A DNA stretch of 64,000 nt from Euptelea pleiosperma. Taxonomy: Eukaryota > Streptophyta > Magnoliopsida > Ranunculales > Eupteleaceae. This document shows, in pieces, positions 1 to 11,006 of the stretch (within the stretch, counting starts at the first letter, position 1; the number at the start of each line of letters is the position of its first letter). The notes below the pieces were generated by a model. That model was not told where the DNA came from and did no database searches. It worked only from the letters and a program-made list of their open reading frames with translations. Position numbers and translations under genes: made by a program. The stretch is taken from NCBI GenBank assembly GCA_035048495.1, contig CM068548.1, positions 5,879,464 through 5,943,463 on the forward strand, read 5' to 3'.

Positions 1-181
1 ATGGGGTGGGTCCCGCCTCAATCTCTCAATAGAGATCGAAATGCGATCACTAACAAGAGGCTCAAGATGTAGATCAATGATCACATTTGATAAATACGCC
101 CCCTATAAAAATAAACCAAATATTATATTAATATATTAAATTCTAAAATATAATAAAAAGATTTATAAATTTGTGAATTAC

Positions 182-905
182 CTCATATTCATTTGTTGAC
201 CTATACCAATCAAGCAAGCCATCCGAGTATCCCCTTGGCATATATCTTGGCTCCTGATATTGAATGCTCACATTATAGATACGAGGACAACCATACCATT
301 TTTCAAAATTCTCATCTACTCAGATAATTGCAATACAAATTATGTGAGACATTATTATCTGAGAATAATAAATACATTCTTAATAATACTAATTTCAAAC
401 AATTACGTTATTGCAGTTTACTTTGCAAGTTAGTGCAAACTTCACCGACCACTCGAAACCAAAACAATGGAGAGTATCCTCTAGTGTAATGGACATCTCT
501 CCAAAAGAAAAATAGAATGTACATGTTTTTGGCCAAAAAAGATTAGCAAGACAGTAACACAAACTCAGATCAGTGTTATACCATCGAAGATGGTAATAAC
601 CAAAATTTGCTTTTGTTACTAACTCAAGCTGAGCGGGTGACAACTCACCCCAATTATCAACCCATCTCCCATATATGAAAACGTGATCGATAATCACTAT
701 AATCCACCTACATCAATTATTGTAATATAAGAGATGACTCCTAATCGTATTATACAATAATTTAGAACTTAATAAAAAATTTATAAAATACTAACCTTGC
801 CACTCCAAATGTCATTACATCAATAACGTAATCGCTCGCTTTGAACATCAGGGGTAGTGGGACCACCCGGAATATGACCATCATTAACAATGTATGCCAT
901 GCTTC
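182..905 (-). pseudogene. Plant mobile domain (PMD, aminotransferase-like) gene remnant
   Basis: Three minus-strand blocks read like the N-terminal, middle and C-terminal parts of a plant mobile domain protein (MAIN/MAIL type, often carried by Mutator-like elements). Block 796-905 reads GGPTTPDVQSERLRY, a stop, then CNDIWSGK, like the usual start of this family. Block 395-697 holds DNWGELSPAQLELV and then CTFYFSFGEMSITLEDTL, the family's hallmark FxxPxGExTxTLED stretch. Block 182-318 reads ENFEKWYGCPR and GYSDGLLDWYRSTNEYE. Plausible intron boundaries lie between the blocks (GT at the 796 and 182 edges, AG at 319-320). An in-frame TGA in the first block and the very short length argue for a decayed copy. 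The family assignment is from recognised motifs; splice junctions are guesses. Confidence 0.6.
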
Positions 906-1065
906 ACACCAACAATCAGTCTAAGTGGTGATTTCTAACTATTATATTTGACATTTTTTTCATATCTCCACATGGAAGATAAATCAATGTACCCACATGG
1001 AAGATAAATCAGCCCAAATATGGGTCTCAAATCAACAATAAAAAAAAAGAATCAGCCTTGGGGAC

Positions 1066-1190
1066 CCCTATACCCCCTTTTTTGACCCCCATGTTGGCGT
1101 ATCCACATAGAAGATGAATCGATGGCTGATTTTTGGTGGGGATGATCTCTCACCATATAGATCACCCCAACAAAAAATCAGCCAATTCTA
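1066..1190. repeat. Half of a fold-back MITE (same family as 37.7 and 39.0 kb)
   Basis: This stretch (ACCCCC..TTTTTTGACCCCCAT..TTGGCG.. to ..GGCTGATTTTTGG) matches one arm and inner border of the two MITEs at 37724-38090 and 38983-39361. Only one terminal half is present. The following 2340-2600 interval resembles the inner part of the same family. Non-coding. Confidence 0.6.
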
Positions 1191-1870
1191 AAATCTGCTT
1201 GATTAGTGGACCTAGAAACTATAAGTCTACCTTAAAACCAAAAAGCAGGTTGATTAGTGATTTCCAGGTGTTGACCTTTGTAACTCAAATACTGCTCAAA
1301 TTCCACAGTAGAGATTAACCCATGAAAACAAGTCCAATCCAATGCCTATAAATCACTAATCAGGCTGATTTTCAGTTTGTAGGTCCACTTAGGGATTGAC
1401 CAAACATCCATACTATCAGAGTCCTCTAAGAGTGTGCCACGTGGCTCATATTGTGTCCTCTAAGAGTTTTACTTTTTTTTTCTCTTTTAGAATCGGGCTC
1501 CGTTGACAAATCTAAAATGACAGATAAAATGACAGGGACACAATATAAGCCACGTGGCACACTGTTACAGGACTATGAACGTACAGATGTTTGTCCTATC
1601 TCATGGTGGACCTACAAACCAAAAATCAGCCTGATTAGTGATTTATAAGTGTTGCATTTTTGTACCTCAAATACTGCTCAAATTCCCATAGTTGAGATCA
1701 GCCCATGAAAACAAGTCCAATCCAACGCCTATAGATCACTAATCAGGCTGATTTTCGGTTTGTAGGTCCACTTAGGGATTGACCAAACATCCATATAGTC
1801 AGAGTCCTCTAAGAGTGTGCCACGTGGCTCATATTGTGTCATGTAACTGGAGCCTGTCATTTTAGGGCAG
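1191..1870. repeat. Fold-back repeat family (CCACGTGG-type), two overlapping copies
   Basis: The two ends are inverted copies: about 1497-1575 (GGCTCCGTTGACAAATC .. GCCACGTGGCACAC) and about 1800-1870 (GTGTGCCACGTGGCTCATA .. GGAGCC). Inside lie inverted copies of a block reading CCTACAAACCAAAAATCAG..CTGATTAGTGAT. A second partial copy occupies 1191-1470. Related copies occur near 8.45, 42.3 and 62.9 kb. No coding potential; most likely non-autonomous DNA transposons. Confidence 0.6.
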
Positions 1871-1924
1871 TAAGTAGAGCCTGAGCCTAAAAAAAATTGG
1901 AAAAAGATGTAACACGGTGTGCCT

Positions 1925-2270
1925 AAATTGTTTCATATGCGGAAGGAGCATTATTGGTAGTCACCGCTGCCATCTGGGCTCACCGACCGCATAGATGTTT
2001 ATCCCACCCCTTGGTGGATATACAGACCAAAAATCACCTTGATTGATAATCTATAACCATTAGATTTTAACACTTTTTAGCACTTTTTGAGGCGCTCTTA
2101 TAGCCGTTGAATGCAACCATTTTTTGAGTACTAAAACCAATGGCTAAAAATCATTAAACAAGCTGATCTTTTGTATGAATATCTATTAAGGGGTGGGATA
2201 AACATCCATGCGGTCAGTGCGCCCAGATGGCAGTGGTGACTACCAAAAATGCCGCTTCAGCAAATGAAAA
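1925..2270. repeat. Fold-back MITE, about 345 bp with arms of about 120 bp
   Basis: The left arm (CATATGCGGAAGGAGCATT .. GATGTTTATCCCACCCCTT) is an imperfect inverted copy of the right arm (AAGGGGTGGGATAAACATC .. AAATGCCGCTTCAGCAAATG). The loop carries paired copies of the phrase AAAATCA..CTTGATTGAT. Structure is read directly; the superfamily is not determined. Confidence 0.6.
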
Positions 2271-2717
2271 GATCCCAGGTATACCTTGTTACATCACGAC
2301 CCAAAAAAGTTCACAATTTCACACACAATTTTGGTGTAGCCAACTGGTGATTACCCCTACAAAAAATTTGCTTATTCTAAAATTTTTAACAACATCAACT
2401 GTGGGTTTTCAAGTTAACATGGTAAACAAATAGATGGTCCACAGATTCTTCAACTTGTAAACCATTCTACGGATCTCAAAATAATTTGAATTCTTCTGAA
2501 GGTGATCTCCTCACCGTAAAGACCATCCTCACCAAAAATGATTCCATTCCAAAAATTTTAACCCCATCAAATGTGGGTTAAAGTTAAAAGTAAAAAAAAA
2601 AAGTTAATAGTTAAAAGTAAAAAAAAAGGTTAACAGTAAAATTTTTTTTACTGTTAAACCAAGAAAGTGGGAAAAAAGATTTGAGGCTTACCTTAGAGAT
2701 CTGAGGGGGGGGGGGGG
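2271..2717. other. Non-coding, MITE-derived and A-rich DNA
   Basis: The first 330 bases resemble the inner part of the 37.7-kb MITE family. They are followed by a short tandem stretch of TTAAAAGTAAAAAAAA-type units (2575-2645) and a run of about 14 G (2704-2717). No gene seen. Confidence 0.5.
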
Positions 2718-3497
2718 TGTAAAACCTCGAAAATCATAAAAGGCGTATTTTAGTCCATTTTAAATTTTTAGGATCCATTTTCATGGTTTTTTCTTCATGA
2801 AATGCAATCATCTAATCGTTAAAATATCCTCATCAATTTTTGGTCGATTCCAAGACGGATAAAATTTCAGGGTTTCTAGGCCGTCACTTGCGGTCCCACA
2901 TGGACTCAGTAGGACCATACTTTTTTATGGACTATTTTGGACCCCATATGCGTAGTACATTATTTTAAATGTAATTGGTATATTTATTTTGATTTTTATG
3001 AACACTTTTATACCTTGCGCGCGTTAATATACGTGTGTGTATTATATGTGTCATGCATACGCGGTCCCATATTCATCACCCTACATCAACATTAATTTTT
3101 ATGGAAAATATTATAATTATGATATAAGATAGATTAATTAGATCAATGAATGATGTAAGAAATATTTTCATATTCAATTTAGTAAAGATTCTGTTTGACA
3201 TAAAAATATTCTTGTAACAATTCCTACGAGCACTAGTGTAGTGTGAAGATGTCGAGGTATGCATACTTCGCCAACTACGTGAATACTAAAAGACAAAGAC
3301 AGCAAGAATCAAACGGTTGATGACAGGAGTCATCTGAGTAACTGTCGATTTGTCAATTAACGATCGTGTACGCTCGATTAGGAAGGTATGTAACTTAGTG
3401 GCCATAGGAGTTGATTAAAATGAACAAAATATAATGGTCAAACTGAGTCATTGGACAAACCCGAGTCAAAGTCAATTATATTGACTAGTGAAAAAGT

Positions 3498-3780
3498 CCA
3501 ATCGATTGGAGACACTGTGTAATCGATTGGAGACTACGAGGCAGAAACATAATTGAGTACAATTGATTGGAGACACTATGTAATTGATTGGAACCTTCGG
3601 GACAGAAATCTTTCTGAGTACAATCGATTGGAGACTCTAAGTAATCGATTGGAGCCTTCGGGACAGAAAGTTATAAATGTCAAATCGATTGGAGAACCCT
3701 GTGCAATAGATTTGAGCCTTCGGAACAGAAAACTTATTGAGCCCAATCGATTGGACCAAGTGTACAATCGATTGGACCTT
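3498..3780 (+). promoter_or_regulatory. Tandem ATCGATTGG palindrome array in the LTR U3
   Basis: About five imperfect units of 50-58 bp each contain paired CAATCGATTGGA motifs and the phrase CCTTCGGGACAGAAA. The array lies 80-360 bp upstream of the TATA box. Similar arrays sit in the other LTR copies of the window. A role as enhancer or protein-binding sites is inferred from repetition and position only. Confidence 0.5.
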
Positions 3781-3859
3781 GAGTAGAATCGGTTTTCTCA
3801 GATCCGAAATTCATGGTTCCATTATCCCACGTTCCACACGACTCAGGGTCTTGGAATTC

Positions 3860-3867
3860 TATAAATA
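3860..3867 (+). promoter_or_regulatory. TATA box of copia solo LTR
   Basis: TATAAATA followed by a short leader rich in CA and GAGA. It occupies the same relative position as TATA boxes at 13176-13183 and 57450-57457 (minus strand) in sister LTRs. Confidence 0.6.
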
Positions 3868-6800
3868 GAACCCTTCTATGCCTTCTCTAAATACACACAG
3901 AGACACAGAGTGACTCAATCTTCAAGAGAGAGAAGTAAATGTTATATTTATCAGAGTGTCTAATTTGAAGAGCAAGAAGCTTGTTTTCATTTACATCTTG
4001 TGAGCTTGTTCTCTTCTCGATCAAAGCCAAGAGTTTGATCTTTACTCAGCCTAGGTTTTTCACTTCTATATTCAACCTAGTAAGCCTGAGAGTACCAGTG
4101 TGACTCAAACACTTTTTGAGCAACTTGGGATTCAGGGTGTACTGAATCCTTCACCTTCTGCAAATGCGGGAGTATTGAGAATTAAGATCGAAGGAGCCGA
4201 TCAAAGGTAGGTTTGGGGTGTACCAAACTGAACAAGCGGATAAGGGGCGCGCGTGGATTCGTGGCGTTGATTTAGAGGTCGTGGAAGCATCGATAGTGGG
4301 CCTTGGCTAAGGTTGGATGTTGTATTTGCAACGATGCTGCGTAGGTAACCTTTGTTTCGTTTAACTTTTCAGTTAATGATACTTTCCGTCTGGACGTGGT
4401 CCCATGGTTTTTCCTTAGCTAAGGTTTTCATATAAAAATATCTTCTCTTGTGTGATTGTTTGTTTGTGTTCCGCAATCTATCTTGATTAGATCAAACGAC
4501 AAAAAGACAATATACCACAGAGGTATATTTGATTTGAGTCGGTTGTGATAATCCTTTTTCAAACAACCAATGCATGAGATTTTATTCACATACCATAGAC
4601 CAGTAAAACTGTATAGGTATAATTAATTTTAAATACCTAATCAACCTCCCCCCTCCCCTTCTAGGTATATTGAGTTAAAGAGAACAAACCGGTGGAATTT
4701 CAAATGATCCTTGTATAAATATGACTATAAGCTAAATTGGTATATACTAATACCTTACCTTTAAGAAAACTAACCTTCCATAACTAATATGATAGAGATT
4801 TTCCAAAAATTTTCTAACCTTGACCGTACCACTATCTTTATTACTTGTTTTGTTTTTATTAAACAACCTCAAAAATCTTTTTATTACTTTTTGTTTCAAA
4901 CTTTTGGAAACTTGTTTTAACTTTTTAACTTTCAACCTAGACTCGTATGAATCCCCCTCCTATTTTAACGTAGAAGTGGGTTATCCGTAACCCTCTTCGA
5001 CAATAAAAAAAACGAGCAACCCTAAACCTACTTAAAGTCATCATCACCGTCCAATCTTCTTCATACCCTTATAGCTACAAAACCACACAACTTCATCATC
5101 CTTTGAAGATTTGGGAGCATACAAGTTCAGCCACCATCTCCTCTCACTGGTGGACCGAGGCTCTATTGCAACTGTGTATAAAGCCTTGGAGAATCACAAC
5201 CATCTGATCCTCACCTCTACACGTGGATCTCCAGTCGATAACCACCTTCACTCAAGTAAGACCGTCCTTCTTTATTTTTCTTTACTCTTCTCTTGCTTCA
5301 CCTTCCATCACATGGTCGGTTGAAGGGCAACAGTCTCCATGACTTGCTGGCTGCCCTCTTGACCCTCAACTTCGACACACTTCAAGAATTCCAACACGCC
5401 TCTCTTAAACCACCCTTTATAGGGTTATCGCCTCCATACACCGACTGACCCTGATCTATTCTCATCGTACTTCTCGATTGTTATTGAGAACACTGGGAAC
5501 TGCTGGCTGTCCAACTCTAACCCAGCAACCTCCGTGAACATCTCTTCCATCGACCGTATTGGCGTGCCTTCATTCAATCGGGCAGTCACTTTTACTCAGG
5601 TGAGGTTCTTTCCATTTTTTTTTGTTTTGTTCCTGTTTCGTTAGATCTCCCTTTTGATTATCTAGAACTTCTTGGAGAAAACCACACCATCATCATCTGT
5701 GGTGGACCATCGACATACACACGGCCTCTATGGATCGTACCACCCTCATACACTATGCGTTCTTTAAGATTACAAAACCAACTCGTCTCATGCATTGCAT
5801 ACTTGTAATGACCGCACCCTTTCTCACGATTCTTGTTGAAGCTAATCCTCTTGACATTTCTACGGAAGCACTGCCTGCAACACATGAGCCCCTATTTTTG
5901 GATCACCCATGTGGGTTCCACAAACACAACATGCTCGAAAATCTGATGTCGTAATTCTTTATATGAAAAACCTGGACATTTGAGTGGGCCACCTTCATTG
6001 AAACGATAAAATTGCGTGCTGTTTTCTTAGAAGGCATTCTTGTCTTGTTATAGTTCTTGGTGTGTTTAATGTGAGATTCCCTTTTCTTTTTTTAAATTTT
6101 CCTTTTTGCCAAAACGTCCATGCATGGATTCTTTTGTCCTCCTCGACCATACCTTTGTTCTTTTTAGTGTAGAACTACTATGATTAACATGATGACATCA
6201 CCCTCTTCCCTCACCTTAGTAACTTGCATCATACACCTATTAATGTTTCTGATTTTCCCTTGACCGTATCCTTCCTTTGATTGATGCCATTCCCCTTGTA
6301 ATCAGGCTTCACACCCTCACTTTTGCTAGACTACCGAAAATACTCTCTTCTTGTTTTCCACCAAAATTTCAGTTTTGACTCTTTTGTTTTGTTCATTTTA
6401 ACTATCCAATTTTAGTTGACTTATTGGGTGATGGCAGGACTTCGTCATAATGAGTCAAATAACAACCACCACAAGGTTAACCACCCATACCTCAATCTAG
6501 ATCATCCAGTTCATTGGGCACATAACTCATCAATTAAGCCGTTGGTTGGAGGGCCCAAATTAACAGCCCTATTATGTTATATCACTGAATCCAAAATACA
6601 AGCCTCTAAGTTTTACCATTATTGATAATAGTTTTGAAAAATAATAAAATTTATAAGAATGATAAATTTTGATCATTTCTTGACTCGGGAGATAACAACG
6701 TTGACTCAGTGACCTTGTAGAACCCATGTTCAGTTTTAGAATTTTATTGTTAACTAACACCTAACTAAAATGGAAAAAATTGAAGGTTCAATAATCTTGG

Positions 6801-7904
6801 ATTGAATTTACACGAAGAGAAGATCCACACAATCTTGGAAGTTCTCACATCATCATAAAGGCATCGTGAGAACAAGGTAGGTACCCTTCTCATGATTCTT
6901 TCAATACTAGTCATGGGCTCGTGAGCATATATTTATTGTTAAGCTGTAAGTTGTGTTATTGTGACAATTATGATATTGATGGCTTATCCTGTATTAGAGA
7001 TCCCCTGTATGGATTCTATCTGTTCCGTATTGGAGATTCCCTGTGTGGATATTTATATTTTCAGTAATTTCTTATATATATGAAGCATGCATTATATTTT
7101 CGATTCAGAAGCGATAAAGCAAGTTGGGAGTGAGTTCTCCAGGGTGAAAGATCCGAAAACCCCGAGAAGACCCCCTATGTGGGTGAAGAAGGAAACCCCC
7201 TGTGTAGGTTGTGCATTACTTTTGATTAATTGTTCATGTATTCATTATGACCATAATATTACTGTTTGACAATTCAATTTGTGCTAGCATGACTATAAAT
7301 TGTATTGTTTGAATTATGTTCGGGGTGAAAAATTTGTGTGAGCACTTGGCTCACCCCTACAACCAAAATTTTCAGATGTAGATGAGACCGAGATGTACGA
7401 TGAATGATACGATGAGGAAATGCAACCCGTTGACGAATTAGGAGATGAGACATACGAACCCAAGGAGCAAGAGCCGAACCTTGCAGATGAATATCATTAG
7501 TCTTTTATTATTTCATTGCTTAAGAATTCATGTAATAAAATCCATTATTTTTATTGTTTGGATCGTAGAACAAATGTGACGTTTTGATGAACCGTGACTT
7601 GTAGACCATCGGTTCTTTTGATATTATGTTTCTTTTGACCTTATGCATTATAGATGACGTTAGCTACTGGAGATTTTATTTGAGAATCTTAATATATTTG
7701 ACCTATTGATATTCTGTTTTAAATAATGACATTCTTTCTTGATTAGTTCACCCTTAAATTCGGATAAATGGGTTGACCTATGGATATTAAGGTCGGGTCA
7801 TGGATCACGAATTTGGGGCGTGACAGGAGGGGAAGAGTTTCTTCGGGAGCGAAAACCACTGGAGTCATGACGGGGAAGGTGGCAGACAAGGAGGCTGAGG
7901 AGAT

Positions 7905-8165
7905 CGCCAAAAGAATTTTTTTTTTGGCGTATACCAAAATGAAACGCCTAACCGTATGGCGTATTCCAATTACAAACCGCCAAACCGTATGGCGATCTGT
8001 AAATTGGAACGCCATACGGTTAGGCGATTTTCTAAGTGATACACCAAACCGTTTGGCGTATCGTTGCACTGTCGTAAGTACAGCCACGTTGGCAATTTAA
8101 TAAGGGCAATTCTGACATTTTGAACTTTCGTAAGAGTCCGCCCAACGGTTCGGCGTTCTAGGTTT
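7905..8165. repeat. Palindromic AACCGTATGGCG repeat cluster with hairpin
   Basis: The motif ACCGTATGGCG or its variant ACCGTTTGGCG occurs about five times in both orientations. An inverted pair forms a hairpin: CGCCTAACCGTATGGCG at 7945-7961 against its complement at 8009-8025, extended by CCAATT on both sides. I have no function for it; the sequence is non-coding. Confidence 0.55.
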
Positions 8166-8446
8166 GTTTTAACAAATTTCCAAAAATATGATTCTTTTCA
8201 AAAAATACCCTAAAACTTGGGTTCGTTTTGAAATTTTTCCAAAGATTAAAATGTTAATTGTGGTTAAAATCGAGGTTTGCAAGATGAGTGGTGGAGATTT
8301 ACCACTCATCCACTGCATCCAAAACCCTCTGCATCTAAATTTTTTCCCATGGGGGTGATGATGTGGCACCCACGATGGCCATCACCATGAGTGATGATGA
8401 CACATCGTGATGCATGGCTCCTCACCGCGGGGTGGCGTTGGGGTGG

Positions 8447-8853
8447 GAGTAAAACTTGTGTCACAAGATGTTGTGACGGAAGCCGGTCACAGCATTCAAT
8501 ACAAGCCACGTGGAACCTGATCAGAGGACGTTGACCGTATGGATGTTTGGCCAGTCCCTCGATGGACCTACAAACCAAAAATAAGACTGATTAGTGATTT
8601 ACAACCTTTGGATTTTTGCACCCAAATAACGCTCAATAATGCTTAGATTCCTACCGTTAAAATCAACCCATCAAAATAACTTCAACCGAATCGGTTAGAA
8701 ATCAGTAATCAAGCTGATTTTTTGTGTACCGGTCCATCAAGGGACTGGCCAAACATCCATACGGTCATCGTCCTCTAATAGTATGCCACGTGGCTCGTAT
8801 TGAATGCTGTGACTGACTTCCGTCACAACATCTTGTGACACAAGTTTTACTCG
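8447..8853. mobile_element. Fold-back MITE (Mutator- or hAT-like), about 406 bp
   Basis: Termini GAGTAAAACTTGTGTCACAA and its complement at the right end form arms of about 90 bp. TGGGGTGG flanks both sides (8439-8446 and 8854-8861); a ninth base mismatches, so the TSD could be 8 bp (hAT) or 9 bp (Mutator). The interior belongs to the same CCACGTGG fold-back family seen at 1.2, 42.3 and 62.9 kb. Confidence 0.65.
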
Positions 8854-8872
8854 TGGGGTGGGGACAAATTTA

Positions 8873-9057
8873 GTATGCAACCATTTACATACTTAAAAGT
8901 ATGCAAACATTGTCGGTAGTGTTGGATGTCCCTTGAAAAATATGTTATTTCAATATTTTTTTAAAAATATATTTTATAAATTAAACAAGTTTTTCAATGA
9001 GTATTCAATGATCGATACAGTGTTTGCATACTTTTAAGTATGCAAATGGTGGCATAC
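8873..9057. mobile_element. Small MITE, 185 bp, TA-flanked
   Basis: Inverted arms of about 42 bp: GTATGCAACCATTTACATAC at the left against the complement of GTATGCAAATGGTGGCATAC at the right. TA flanks both sides (8871-8872 and 9058-9059), as for Tc1/mariner-like insertions. The arms themselves contain the near-palindrome GCATACTTTTAAGTATGC. No ORF. Confidence 0.6.
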
Positions 9058-10634
9058 TAGACCGTGGTCTCATCTAATTTGTGGATGACATATGTCAACC
9101 GTGATGAATGGCCTTTAATTTGACTTGGGCCAGGCCCTAGTCACCTTTATAAATAGGGACCAACACATGTCAGTGAAAGTAGGGTTTTTCCGCGTCGTCG
9201 AATTGGAAACCCTAACTTCAACACATTTTGTAATTATCCGAGACTAAATTCTGGCAAAATATGGAGATTCTTGTATAGAGATTCGTGTCGGATATCGTAT
9301 CCTCACTCGGGGGTTAGAGAATGCGCATTAAAGATCATACAATGACGGATTTTTCCACAAAAATGCTATTAAAGATGATGGAGAGGTGAAAATGATGATC
9401 ATGGGATTAAAACATTATTGATTTTATGAATTTTTAGAGAGAGAAAAGACTAAAAGAAATCCTACTAACATGAAGACCACAAACAACCTATGAAATCAAA
9501 TCAACACTTTTATTAAACTAATATCCTCAAATCAAATAAAAAAAATTCAACTAATAACAAAATAAAATGAATAGTAAATTCATTCAAATGAGAAAGTCGA
9601 TTACACGCCTTGCAGTAAATCAAATAAAACTATGCTAAAAACAAAACAATCTTACGTAATGGAGATGAATGGAGCAATTGGTGGTTCCTACCACATTCAA
9701 GCCAATGGAAAGGATGGATGGGGGAATGGTAAGCGATGGAGGCGGCAACTATTTTGCTTTGGGTGGTAGAAGATGTGGACTGGTGTGGGTGTTGAGATGG
9801 TGATGATGGAGTTCGGTGGTGCGTGCGGTGGCTTGGTGCAGCAATGAAGAAGGAGATGAGGAAAAGGGGGGGAAGCTGTCGTGCACACCAGCAGGTAGGA
9901 GGCTGTGGCTGGTTTGATGGTGGACGGCTGGGGCAAGGCTGTGGAGGCGGTGAAGGAGATGGAGGAGAAGGGCCACGGTTTGGATAGGTGAGCTCCTCTT
10001 TCCACTCTTCTCTTCTTCTTTCCTCTTTTCTTCTTCTTTTTTTTGTTATTTTTCTTTTTTTGTGAGGACGTTAAAGAAGAAAGAAGAAGGCGGCTAGGAT
10101 TGGGGAAGAGAATAGAAAGTGAGAGAGGGATTTTGGGAGAGGAGAGACGTTGCTGTTGGTGACGGATTGATGAACAGCGGGGTGTGCAGCCTGGTTCGTG
10201 AACTAACGGTGGTTGAAGTGGAAAGTTGCAGGTCTGCAACTCTCCAAAACGATGAAGATAGAGATGTTTTACAGTGGCTGCTCACGAAAAGGGGAAGAGA
10301 TGCTAGGCGGTTTTGCACTGCTACGGCAAGAGGTGATGAAGGAGGAGGCGGCAAGCTGTAGCAGGCGGTGGTTGCTGGTGAAACGGACTGGAGTTGCAGG
10401 TTGCAACTCCAGCAACATTAAAGAGAGATGGAGGCTGCTGGTTCGGGCGGAGCTTCAGGCGGTGGTGGATTTACGGTGGTTGCTTGCTGTTGGAGATGAA
10501 GAACGGCCGGAGGAGAGAGAGGAGAGAGAGGCGGACTGGACTGGACTGGTTGGGGGGCGCTGACGGCCGGAGTTGCAGGCTGCAACTCCGTTAGAAAATG
10601 GGAAAAAGAAAATGAAGAAAACGAAAATAAAAAA

Positions 10635-10712
10635 ATGAGAAGAAGAAGAAGAAGAAGAAGAAGAAGAAGAAGGAGAAGAAGAAGGAGGAGGAGGAGGAGG
10701 AGGAGAAGACCC
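10635..10712. repeat. (AGA/GGA)n microsatellite in solo LTR
   Basis: An almost pure AGA then GGA trinucleotide run, which produces a spurious poly-Arg ORF. Confidence 0.9.
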
Positions 10713-10956
10713 AGATGGCCGGAGTTGCTGCCTGCAACTCCGGCGAAGATGGAGGAGGAAGAAGAAGAAGAAAAAAAGAAAAAAGAAGAAAGGGAAGGAA
10801 GAAGAGAAGGAGAACCTCCGGGATTGATAGGGGGAGATGGGGAAAAAGATTAAAGGGGGATTAGAGGGGGATTAGGGTTCCAAAGAACCCTTCTCCTTCC
10901 CCTTTTAAAGCTTCCTAGTTTCCATTAATAGAAATTAGGGAATTTTTAAAATAAAA

Positions 10957-10964
<8 letters not shown>

Positions 10965-10996
<32 letters not shown>
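10965..10996. repeat. (AT)n microsatellite in solo LTR
   Basis: About 16 AT units between an A run and a T run. Confidence 0.9.

Positions 10997-11006
<10 letters not shown>

Larger units (their letters stand above)
3154..4702 (+). mobile_element. Solo LTR of a Ty1/copia family, TSD AATGA
   Basis: The LTR begins TGTAAGAAATATTTTC and ends GGTGGAATTTCA, and is flanked by the identical 5-mer AATGA at 3149-3153 and 4703-4707. It is an inverted relative of the 5-prime LTR at 56609-58163, which sits next to a copia gag and a PBS, and this fixes the family. It contains an array of ATCGATTGG palindromes (about 3498-3780), a TATA box at 3860-3867 and a transcript leader-like region after it. No internal region remains, so it arose by LTR-LTR recombination. 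Confidence 0.85.
2718..7825 (+). mobile_element. LTR-like block, probably a Ty3/gypsy solo LTR split by a copia solo LTR
   Basis: The block begins TGTAAAACCTCG and ends GGGGCGTGACA, termini like those of long chromovirus-type LTRs and like the better-supported solo LTR at 58867-62263. Removing the nested copia LTR (1549 bp plus TSD) leaves about 3.55 kb, close to that element's 3.4 kb. Flanking 5-mers are GGGGG and GGAGG (one mismatch), so the TSD is imperfect and lies next to a G run. The interior has only short chance ORFs (for example 5730-5954) and an AT-rich 3-prime half. The boundaries and the LTR nature are inference. Confidence 0.42.

Noticed and set aside
7743..8100. Overlapping 106- and 114-residue ORFs on opposite strands
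   Set aside because: They run through the inverted AACCGTATGGCG repeats and the end of an LTR-like block; no domain and mirror-image openness.
9697..10594. ORFs up to 180 residues on both strands
   Set aside because: Purine/pyrimidine-biased LTR sequence with opposite-strand overlap and no conserved motif.
10635..10853. ORF starting with a long Arg run
   Set aside because: Translation of an (AGA)n microsatellite in a solo LTR.
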